Source: DATKMS01 sp041497995
GTDB taxonomy: Bacteria > Desulfobacterota > Binatia > HRBIN30
Length of the DNA stretch: 13,377 nt
Direction of reading: 5' to 3'
NCBI GenBank assembly: GCA_041497995.1
Contig: JBGQHM010000175.1
Location: 1-13,377 of the forward strand
Part shown: one piece after another, positions 9,001-13,377 of the stretch
Layout: each line of letters opens with the position of its first letter
How positions within the stretch are numbered: the first letter of the stretch is position 1
Position numbers and translations under genes: made by a program
The notes under the pieces: generated by a model
The model's input: only the letters and a program-made list of their open reading frames with translations
Told to the model about the DNA's origin: nothing
The model's database searches: none

Positions 9001-11979
9001 GACCACCGGCGACAGCATCCACACGAGCACGAATGGAGTCGCGACCAGCCACGCCCGGCCGCCGGTGTAGGCGACGAGGACCGCTGCCGCCACGGCGAGC
9101 ACGACGCCGCCGGCCATCCGCTGGTAGAAGCCGCGGACATCGAGCGGAAGACTGAACTTCGCCTGTGCCGCGGTGACCCACTCGAGCATGTGCCGCCGGC
9201 TCACGATGAGACGGAAGAGCGTGCGCGCGATGGCGTCAGTCATCACCCAGGCCTGATGCGCGAGGAGCGTCACCACGAATACGGTTTGTGCCAGCGCCAG
9301 CGCGAGATCCGCAGCGACCGCTAGCACGTGGCTGCGTTTCGAGATCCCCAGCCGTCGCGGTACGATCCCGGCGACAAACGGCAGGAGGGCGGGCAGCGCG
9401 AGCAGCGCGAGAATGCACGTGGTCCAGACTGCGGCCGCCGGGAGCGGTAGTGTCCAGCCTGCCAGGAACGCGAGGAACGCCGCCGGCGCCGACAGCGTGC
9501 GGCGCAGGTTGTCCATCATCTTCCAACGGCCGATCAGCGGAATCGCCCGCGTGGCGGCGTCATCCCGCGAGTCCCGCCCGCGCCCGAGAATCCAGGGCAG
9601 CAGTTGCCAGTCGCCACGTGCCCAGCGATGCTGGCGCGCCGCCGCCACATCGTAGCGCGCCGGGAACTCTTCAACGACCTCGATGTCAGAGACCAATCCG
9701 GCGCGCGCGAAGATCCCTTCCAGCAGGTCGTGACTCAAAAGGGTGTTCTCGGGGACCCTGCCTTTCAACGCGGCTTCGAAGGCATCCACATCGTAGATGC
9801 CCTTTCCGGTGTACGACCCTTCGCCGAGAAGGTCCTGGTATACGTCGGAGACGGCGGATGCGTACGGGTCCATGCCGCCGGGACCCGAGAAGACGCGTTG
9901 GAACAGCGATCCGTCACGACCGATCGGTAGCGTCGGCGTGACACGCGGCTGCAGCACGGCGTGCCCCTCGACGACGCGATGCGTGCGGGGATCGAGTTGC
10001 GGGCGGTTGAGCGGATGGGCCATCTTGCCCACCAGCCGCCGGGCAACGCCGCGCGGCAGTCGCGTATCGGCGTCGAGCGTGATCACGTAGCGGATGTCCG
10101 GTGGGATGACGAGCGGGCGGTCGCCGACGGTGAGGAAGGTCGTGTCGGTGGCACCGCGCAGCAATCGGCTCAGCTCATGGAGCTTGCCACGCTTGCGTTC
10201 CCACCCGATCCATTTCCGTTCGCCCTCGTTCCAAACCCGTCGACGATGCAGCAGGAGGAATCGTGGACCATCCGGCGCCGGTGGGTAGCGCCGATTCAAG
10301 TGTGCGATGCCCTCGGCGGCGGCGCCGACCAGCGCCTCGTCCCCCGGCGCACTCTCCGTGGCGGCGTCGGTCCAGTCGGAGAGCAGGGCGAAGCAGAGAT
10401 CGTCCTCCGGACTGGCGAGGTGATGCACCTCCAGCCGCTCGATCTGCTCCTCGATCGCCGCTTGCGTGCTCAGGAGCATGGGTACGGCGAGCAGCGTGCG
10501 CAGGCTCGACGGTACCCCGTCGCGCAGCTCCATTCCCGGCAGCACCATCGCGCCGAACTGATTGGTTACGTGGCGGTTCACGAGCGCCACGGCCGCATCA
10601 GACGCCGGGACGAGGGCGAGCAACGCGAGCAGAGAGAGCAGCGCTCCGCCCCCTCCCGCCCCCACCACACCCAGCAGCGACAGCGCGAGGATGACGGCAG
10701 TAGTCGCCGCGATCGTGCCCAGGTACCCGAGGATCCCTGCGGCCGCGTAGGCGCGAACGAGCCAGTCCTTCATCGGAACACGGAATCCCAGTTCCCGCTC
10801 GAAGGCGCGACGCCCTTTCGAGATGAGGTAGTACCCGGGGTCCTGCTCCCGGCGATTGGTCGCGTCGTCGCCGCCGCGCGGCTCCCTCTGTTTCGCGCCT
10901 TGGGCGGCAAGCAGTGCGCGCTGTGCGACGGTGAGCTCCGGGTGTCCCGAGCCGCGCGCCAGCGCTTCGATCGCGTGCCGATAGTGATCCCGGGTTGCAA
11001 AGTCCATTGCTGCGAAGTCGCTGTCGGCGCGCAGCGCCGCATCGACGAGGCTGACGCTTTCGAAGAGCTCCGCCCAATCGACGGCGGACATGAGACGCAT
11101 GCTGGTGATCACATTGCGGATGGTCACGTTCATCGCGCCCTGCCGCTGATGTTCTTCGCGCACGATCTCATCGCCGGTCGTTCCCTGGGCCGCCAGGCGT
11201 TCGTCGAGCCAGCGGAGCGTCGGCGTCACCGCCGGATCCTGGTCGCGCAACCGCTGGACCAGCTGGACCGCGAAGGCCCGCGGCAGGGCTGCCGACTCGA
11301 ACGGTCGCAGGGTCGTCGCCGCCGCCTCGACCGCTTCGCTGCCGCTGCCCAAGAGCCAGTCGGCCAGGGCGTCGGCCTCTTCGCGCGCCGCGCGACTGCT
11401 CACGATGCGCTCGGCCGCGCGCCGCAGATTTTCGACCAGCACGATGCGCAGCGTGATCGCCACCGCCCAGAGCTCGCCGATCGTGAGCGGCTGCACACGC
11501 TGGTAGGCGCGCACGAACCGGCACAGCGTCTGCGGGTCGAACAGGCTGTCGGTGTGTGCGACGAAGGCCCACGCCAGTCCGAACACGCGCGGATAACCTT
11601 CGAGGGGCCCTTCCGCCAGCTTCGGCAGCTGGCGATAGAAGCCGCGGGGGAGATCGTCGCGGATCTCACGAATCTGTTCCTCTGCGATGTGAAAGTTGTC
11701 GACCAGCCACTCGGCGGCCGGGGTGATGGCGCGTTCCTCGTGAATGGCTTCGCCGATGGTGCGATAGGCGGCGAGCAGCACGCGGCCGTTGTCCCGGAGG
11801 CGTTTCGCTAGCTGGCGACCGGCCCCAGGCCGCGGCGTCACGCGCTGCGCCGCCGCCAGACTCTCCGCATGTTGCTCCAGGCGCTCGATACTGAACAATT
11901 CGCCGCGGATCGGGTCTTCGGGTTCCCGCGGGGGCGCCGTCGACAGACCTCTGAGGAGGGGATGGATTGAATGCTTCAA
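3094..11979 (-). CDS. ndvB: Cyclic beta-1,2-glucan synthase (NdvB/ChvB type)
   Basis: This giant inner-membrane enzyme builds, sizes and cyclises beta-1,2-glucan from UDP-glucose for the periplasm (osmoadaptation, envelope, host contact). Numbering from the TTG at 11979 gives 2961 residues, slightly longer than rhizobial enzymes (about 2800-2900). In order: a soluble helical N-terminus opening with PIRGELFSIERLEQHAES; membrane helices at about 404-465; a GT84/GT2-like transferase with DAD in ITLDADTRLPRG (636-638) and QHRW in RQHRWARGDWQL (783-786); more helices at about 825-1000; a glucoamylase-like region with HHQGMTVVAIDNAL near 1590; a first GH94-type beta-sandwich at about 1660-1790; a second from about 2158; and a GH94 catalytic barrel with GDWNDG, whose Asp2643 is the expected proton donor. 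The C-terminal block YATAPHVGRGGWTWYTG is intact. TTG is preferred because GAAAGG lies 5 nt upstream; an in-frame ATG at 12153 would add 58 residues unlike the family. It is a single gene with no frameshift. Confidence 0.93.
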   Translation of the reverse strand: MKHSIHPLLRGLSTAPPREPEDPIRGELFSIERLEQHAESLAAAQRVTPRPGAGRQLAKRLRDNGRVLLAAYRTIGEAIHEERAITPAAEWLVDNFHIAEEQIREIRDDLPRGFYRQLPKLAEGPLEGYPRVFGLAWAFVAHTDSLFDPQTLCRFVRAYQRVQPLTIGELWAVAITLRIVLVENLRRAAERIVSSRAAREEADALADWLLGSGSEAVEAAATTLRPFESAALPRAFAVQLVQRLRDQDPAVTPTLRWLDERLAAQGTTGDEIVREEHQRQGAMNVTIRNVITSMRLMSAVDWAELFESVSLVDAALRADSDFAAMDFATRDHYRHAIEALARGSGHPELTVAQRALLAAQGAKQREPRGGDDATNRREQDPGYYLISKGRRAFERELGFRVPMKDWLVRAYAAAGILGYLGTIAATTAVILALSLLGVVGAGGGGALLSLLALLALVPASDAAVALVNRHVTNQFGAMVLPGMELRDGVPSSLRTLLAVPMLLSTQAAIEEQIERLEVHHLASPEDDLCFALLSDWTDAATESAPGDEALVGAAAEGIAHLNRRYPPAPDGPRFLLLHRRRVWNEGERKWIGWERKRGKLHELSRLLRGATDTTFLTVGDRPLVIPPDIRYVITLDADTRLPRGVARRLVGKMAHPLNRPQLDPRTHRVVEGHAVLQPRVTPTLPIGRDGSLFQRVFSGPGGMDPYASAVSDVYQDLLGEGSYTGKGIYDVDAFEAALKGRVPENTLLSHDLLEGIFARAGLVSDIEVVEEFPARYDVAAARQHRWARGDWQLLPWILGRGRDSRDDAATRAIPLIGRWKMMDNLRRTLSAPAAFLAFLAGWTLPLPAAAVWTTCILALLALPALLPFVAGIVPRRLGISKRSHVLAVAADLALALAQTVFVVTLLAHQAWVMTDAIARTLFRLIVSRRHMLEWVTAAQAKFSLPLDVRGFYQRMAGGVVLAVAAAVLVAYTGGRAWLVATPFVLVWMLSPVVAQFASRPPPVAGPTPVSAANAYTLRLIARRTWRFFETFVTADDHSLPPDNFQEDPKPVVAHRTSPTNLGLYLLSVVAARDFGWLGTLDAAERLHATLETMNGLERFRGHFYNWYDTRDRRPLEPKYVSSVDSGNLAGHLIALRNACRDMIRGPVVNPHWLPGIEDALGLTYEGLRGLADDRRTQTVTRKQLHEALDALAAALRSAPSTPAGVAGQLAELVLLADTVADIAQILTEELGDAARADAATDVLTWAEALRASIESHARDLARLMPWARLVFRDAALIGTPEADGHSSPEEALRSCFDVIPTLVDLPDRCMMAIEILARHRAELAAQIDGRDDRLVHADALIEAFEQSAHTARSLERRLTALGELAGNMFDAMEFGFLFDPARQLLSIGYQVVEGRLDPSCYDLLASEARLASFVAIAKGDVPARHWFRLGRALTPVDRGSALISWSGSMFEYLMPSLVMRAPKGSLLEQTSRLVVRRQMKYGAELGVPWGVSESAYNARDLELTYQYSNFGVPGLGLKRGLSEDAVVAPYATALAAMVDPEGAAQNFSRLAAAGGRGSYGFCEALDYTPTRLPEDEPVAIVRAYMAHHQGMTVVAIDNALHDGAMRARFHAEPIIQATELLLQERTPRDVAVARPRAEEVTAAANVRDLVPRLPRRFHSPHDPVPRTHLLSNGRYAVMITAAGSGCSRWRDLAVTRWREDATCDSWGSYVFLRDTRSGDTWSAGYQPSGVEPDSYEVEFAEDRAEIVRRDGTITTALELAVSAENDAEVRRVSVSNLGSRAREIELTSYAEIVLAPPVADAAHPAFSKLFVHTEFVAAVGALLATRRRRAPAEPEVWAAHLAVVEGESVGDQQYETDRARFLGRGHEIRKPIAVSDGRPLSNTVGATLDPIFSLRCRVRIPPGATARVAFWTLIAPSRSEALDLADKHLDPTAFERAVTLAWTQAQVQLHHLGIGPDEAQLFQRLANHVLYSDPTLRPSSDVLKRNERGQSALWAHGISGDVAMVLVRIDEVEELEIVRQLLRAHEYWRLKQLAVDLVILNERPTSYAQDLQASVEALVRTSQSRPRPEGEGARGNVFALRADLISLDVRNLLRTAARAALVSRRGSLAEQVKRLEEAVLPTAPVAARSLWRLSSPLATKEVVRGRSTPPPAATPPPSELEFFNGLGGFTGGGREYVTILGEGQWTPAPWINVIANPSFGFHVSTEGSGYTWAVNSREHQLTPWSNDPVSDRPGEAIYVRDEDNGALWTPTALPIREEAGPYIARHGQGYSRFEHTAHGIALELLQYVPVDDPIKIVRLKVQNQSGRSRRLSVTAYVEWVLGTSRGASAPFIITEMDTETGAMLARNPWSNEFGGRVAFADLAGRQRAWTGDRTEFIGRNGTLEHPDALAGGAPLSGRVGAGLDPCGALQTQLELKPNGWAEVIFFLGEAASKADALSLITRYRTADLDSVFGAVIRHWDDVLGAVQVKTPDRSLDILLNRWLLYQTLACRLWARSAFYQASGAYGFRDQLQDVMALTLAKPELARTHLLRAAARQFSEGDVQHWWLPTSGQGVRTRISDDLIWLPYVAANYVKVTNDLAVLDEMAPFLEGQALRADEPEAYFQPMVAEERGTLFEHCARALDRSLTTGAHGLPLIGTGDWNDGMNRVGEAGRGESVWLGWFLHAALSAFAPLAEARGELPRATLWRQHVRALRESLEREGWDGDWYRRGYFDDGTVLGSAASDECRIDSIAQSWGVISGAADPARSARGMAAVDEQLVRRTDGLLLLFTPPFDQTRLDPGYIKGYPPGIRENGGQYTHAALWSVIAFAMLGDGNQAFDLLSMLNPINHANTRAAVHRYKVEPYVVSADVYATAPHVGRGGWTWYTGSAAWMYRAGLEWILGFRVRGATLLLDPCIPTAWRRFELAFRYYSARYDIAVENPRGVSRGVTRVEVDGVLLAGTGAPIPLSDDGATHRVRVILG

Positions 11980-11984
11980 TAGTG

Positions 11985-11990
11985 CCTTTC
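11985..11990 (-). promoter_or_regulatory. Ribosome binding site for the TTG start of the glucan synthase
   Basis: GAAAGG on the minus strand, 5 nt before TTG at 11979. The family-like sequence begins within about 20 codons of this TTG (PIRGELF), while residues read upstream of it look like translated leader. No ATG lies in frame between this TTG and the family-like region. Confidence 0.5.
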
Positions 11991-12021
11991 TGCTCGGTGA
12001 ATGAGTCGCACCGAGCCGCAG

Positions 12022-12105
12022 GAACGTTCGTCGAACGGTCTCGTTCACACCGACCCGCACAATACCGTCGCGAGCGCCGCAAGCCCTCGAACGCGACTGC
12101 GTTCG
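12022..12105. promoter_or_regulatory. Cluster of CGTTCG/CGAACG half-sites upstream of the glucan synthase
   Basis: CGTTCG-T-CGAACG (12025-12037) is a perfect 13-bp palindrome. It overlaps GAACGTTC (12022-12029) and is followed by CGTTC at 12042-12046. A second perfect inverted repeat, CGAACGC-GACT-GCGTTCG (12088-12105), uses the same core. A -10-like TATTGT on the minus strand (12059-12064) falls between them, without a convincing -35. Placement 45 to 125 bp upstream of the TTG start suits an operator or a leader hairpin. The function is inferred from position and symmetry only. Confidence 0.35.
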
Positions 12106-12200
12106 TGGTGGGATGAACATAGCACGCCCGATGAGCACGCGCCCCTCGCGCAAGCAAGGGAACTACAGTCAGCCCATCGGGTCTGCCGATCAGCGTACGC

Positions 12201-12240
12201 CGCCTCGGTCCCAGCCCCGGATGATCCGGGAGTCGAGGCG
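12201..12240. repeat. Two-tier stem-loop
   Basis: The outer stem CGCCTCG (12201-12207) pairs with CGAGGCG (12234-12240). Inside it, CCCGGAT (12216-12222) pairs with ATCCGGG (12224-12230) around a single G; as RNA the loop would open to five bases. All fourteen pairs are perfect, with an 8/3 asymmetric internal loop. No T-run follows on either strand, so it is not a standard terminator. It could be a protein-binding site, a structured RNA element or a transcription barrier upstream of the glucan synthase. Confidence 0.5.
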
Positions 12241-12272
12241 TGTGATGCGCCAAGGTATTGTGGAAGGGGGTT

Positions 12273-12490
12273 GCCCCAGTGGGGCTCGTGCGTGTCAGAG
12301 TCGGGGCCGTTGGACCCCGCGCGCGGGCTCGGAACGTGTCAGGTGGAGCGCGGGACCGTACCAGCAGCGGACGTCGCTGTCGAGTACGCGGCGCAGCTTT
12401 GGCTGGCGTCAGGGCGGATACGGCCCGTAGGCGAACGGGTCGGGTAACTCGCCGACCACCTCAACTCCGGGATGGGTGACCACACCCCGC
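12273..12490. other. Hairpin-dense intergenic stretch, possible structured RNA
   Basis: Successive inverted repeats are GCCCC-AGT-GGGGC (12273-12285), CGGGG..CCCCG (12302-12319), the 12-bp palindrome CCCGCGCGCGGG (12316-12327), CAGCG-GACGT-CGCTG (12365-12379), GGTCGG..CCGACC (12438-12457) and GGGTG-ACCA-CACCC (12474-12487). A + strand -10-like TATTGT lies at 12256-12261. High GC alone makes short stems common, and the right half overlaps a possible broken gene on the minus strand, so this is a tentative call. It matches no RNA family I can name with confidence. Confidence 0.25.
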
Positions 12491-12578
12491 GTGTCGGTCA
12501 GCTGGCGCACACAGCAGCACACAGGACCGCGATGCCGCGAGCGACGGACGGGCTGAGAATGTGAGAGCGTACCATCAT
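12409..12578 (-). pseudogene. Small exported protein, broken by one frameshift (candidate)
   Basis: On the minus strand an ATG at 12578, with AAAGGA (12588-12593) 9 nt upstream, opens a 26-codon frame that reads like a signal peptide: basic start, then GIAVLCAAVCA, and a stop at 12498-12500. In the -1 frame, overlapping from about 12504, the reading QLTDTRGVVTHPGVEVVGEL continues and ends PDPFAYGPYPP with a stop at 12409-12411. One extra base near 12500-12505 would join them into a 56-residue secreted peptide cleaved around residue 25 (V-C-A before Gln). The two halves fit together too neatly to ignore, but the gene is short and unrecognised. It could be a real pseudogene, a sequencing indel or coincidence. 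A short mature part rich in Pro, Tyr and Gly would be typical of small envelope proteins. Confidence 0.38.
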
Positions 12579-12741
12579 GGGCGTGTGTCCTTTCGCGCTC
12601 TGGGCGCGGTGTGCGGGGAACCGTTTGGGATCCCGATGGAGGCGCGTGGGCTGGAAGGCGGAGCCGTTGTGCTCCCCGTACGAACCGGAAACGTGTGGGA
12701 TACTAGTCCTGCTTGCGTCCCCTATCTCTCCTCAACAAGAA
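12579..12741. other. Intergenic stretch, nothing firmly assigned
   Basis: No reading frame here has both a ribosome binding site and a plausible protein. Visible are the Shine-Dalgarno sequence of the broken small gene (12588-12593), a small inverted repeat GGAGC-CGTTGT-GCTCC (12660-12675), a GGGATCCC palindrome (12628-12635) and two similar blocks starting GAACCG and ending TGGGAT. No convincing promoter was found. Confidence 0.3.
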
Positions 12742-12766
12742 GAGCGGCCGCATTCCGCGGCCGCTC
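12742..12766 (-). terminator. Rho-independent-like terminator of the small secreted protein gene
   Basis: A perfect 10-bp GC-rich stem, GAGCGGCCGC (12742-12751) with GCGGCCGCTC (12757-12766), has a 5-nt loop. It lies 21 bp beyond the stop codon of the minus-strand gene at 12788. On the minus strand the stem is followed by TTCTTGTTG, a modest T-rich tail; on the plus strand no T-run follows. Confidence 0.7.
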
Positions 12767-12787
12767 CCTCGCGCCCCATTGCACAAG

Positions 12788-13276
12788 CTACTTCGCTTTG
12801 TGAATCACGATGGTCCCGTCGAACGAACCGGAGGTGATGCCCGTGATCAAGTTGAGCAAGCGCTGCACGGTGAAGCTCCCGGTGGCGCCAGCGAATCGAC
12901 CCGTACCGCCTGTAATGGTATGCAGTTCTACAATAGAGTCGACGTCGGGGTTCCCCGTCGTAAAACCCTGTCCGACAGCCTCAGTGAAGATGCTGTCCCC
13001 GTTGGCTGCTATGAAGTGCGCGGACCCGATTGCCGCAATGGTCAAGAGGTTGACCTCGAACTGATAAGTCACCGCAAAGCGACCAAGGTGTGTAGCGTTT
13101 CCAGACCCGCTCGCATCCACAAACAATGTGGGGAACTGGACGACGGAGGTTTCAACTGCCTGCACGGAGCCTTTGAAGGGGACCGGTTTCTCTGCCGCCG
13201 CAGGGCTGGCGAGGGCCGCTGTCAAGAGCAGGGCCGTCATTTGCAGGCCGAGGATGGATTTCATGATGCTTTTCAT
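12788..13276 (-). CDS. Secreted beta-rich protein of unknown function
   Basis: This 162-residue exported protein has a Sec signal peptide at 1-28: basic MKSIMKSILG, hydrophobic MTALLLTAALA, then PAAA before Glu29. The mature part has no cysteine and alternates short hydrophobic and Gly/Thr-rich stretches, as a beta-barrel or beta-sandwich would. Visible motifs are GSGNATHLGRF (57-67), GSAHFIAANGD (84-94) and ITGGTGRFAGATGSF (121-135). I have the impression of related hypothetical proteins in soil and water bacteria with the same 'GTGRFAGATGSF' block, but I know no assigned function. The start at 13276 is fixed by AAGGAG (13285-13290, minus strand) 8 nt upstream. It is followed by a hairpin terminator, so it is transcribed alone. 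Its codons look less GC-rich than those of the glucan synthase. Confidence 0.8.
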   Translation of the reverse strand: MKSIMKSILGLQMTALLLTAALASPAAAEKPVPFKGSVQAVETSVVQFPTLFVDASGSGNATHLGRFAVTYQFEVNLLTIAAIGSAHFIAANGDSIFTEAVGQGFTTGNPDVDSIVELHTITGGTGRFAGATGSFTVQRLLNLITGITSGSFDGTIVIHKAK

Positions 13277-13284
13277 ATTCGGAT

Positions 13285-13290
13285 CTCCTT
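13285..13290 (-). promoter_or_regulatory. Ribosome binding site of the secreted protein gene
   Basis: AAGGAG on the minus strand, 8 nt before the ATG at 13276. It supports that ATG over the in-frame ATG four codons later at 13264. Confidence 0.75.
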
Positions 13291-13334
13291 GTCGGGTGGA
13301 ATAAATCCCCCGATGAGTTGTGGGATGGTCAGGC

Positions 13335-13347
13335 CCAGGTGACCTGG
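13335..13347. promoter_or_regulatory. 13-bp palindrome upstream of the secreted protein gene
   Basis: CCAGGT-G-ACCTGG is perfectly symmetric and lies about 60 bp upstream of the start codon at 13276, where an operator would be expected. No clear -35/-10 pair was found beside it. The role is inferred from symmetry and position only. Confidence 0.3.
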
Positions 13348-13377
13348 TGGGTAGCCGCGTGAACGTCAGGGATGAGA

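Noticed and set aside
9961..11811. A 616-codon open frame on the plus strand opposite the glucan synthase N-terminus
   Set aside because: Same reason: low-complexity Arg/Gln/Glu-rich translation, no ribosome binding site and no family motif, while the minus strand carries the conserved DAD motif and membrane helices.
11980..12153. N-terminal extension of the glucan synthase from an ATG at 12153
   Set aside because: The added 58 residues are unlike the family, include the palindrome cluster, and the TTG at 11979 has a better-placed Shine-Dalgarno sequence. The extension is not excluded.
12300..12410. Confident call of an SRP RNA (ffs) on the plus strand
   Set aside because: GTCAGG and AGCAGC are present, but the usual short hairpin with a GGAA-type loop between them is replaced by an unrelated longer stretch, and CAGCG-GACGT-CGCTG would compete with the fold. 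Kept only as a hypothesis in the findings.
12001..12447. A 148-codon plus-strand frame between the glucan synthase and the right-hand gene
   Set aside because: No convincing ribosome binding site, no recognisable domain, irregular composition, and it runs through several inverted repeats.
12594..12720. Group II intron remnant suggested by GAGCCG and GAACCG motifs
   Set aside because: The two halves cannot form a domain V hairpin: the 3' strand CGGTTC is missing in the right orientation, and there is no reverse transcriptase.

Overview
This is a high-GC, gene-dense bacterial segment. A giant cyclic beta-1,2-glucan synthase (a periplasmic glucan enzyme) and two genes with Sec-type signal peptides point to a Gram-negative envelope. 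The phylum cannot be fixed from the sequence. All named functions come from reading motifs, not from a database search.

Left part (1-3069): a lipid/redox-flavoured group. The first 74 bases hold, on the minus strand, the start of a TetR-family regulator that runs off the left edge. It is divergent from a membrane fatty acid desaturase (174-1238, +). The 99 bp between them carry four imperfect tandem repeats phased exactly 15 bp apart, which look like the regulator's operator. Tail to tail with the desaturase is a DoxX-family membrane protein (1261-1644, -). Divergent from that is a cytochrome P450 (1750-3069, +) whose I-helix and N-terminus look more like the CYP7/CYP8 type than typical bacterial P450s.

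Centre (3094-11979, -): one uninterrupted 2961-codon gene for an NdvB/ChvB-type cyclic beta-1,2-glucan synthase. It has an N-terminal helical region, a membrane-embedded GT84 glycosyltransferase, a glucoamylase-like region and a C-terminal GH94 phosphorylase-like module. It probably starts at TTG. The many long ORFs on the opposite strand here are shadows of its GC-rich codons.

Right part (11980-13377): about 800 bp without an intact recognisable gene, followed by a small secreted protein (12788-13276, -) with a clear Shine-Dalgarno sequence, signal peptide and hairpin terminator. The 800-bp gap is not featureless. It holds a cluster of CGTTCG/CGAACG half-sites just upstream of the glucan synthase, a strong two-tier stem-loop at 12201-12240 followed by a run of further hairpins to about 12490, and what looks like a small exported-protein gene broken by one frameshift (12409-12578, -).

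No tRNA, rRNA, CRISPR array, insertion sequence or prophage gene was seen. The window is mostly conventional. The parts most worth a second look are the 15-bp-phased operator, the unusual P450, and the structured intergenic region at 12200-12580.
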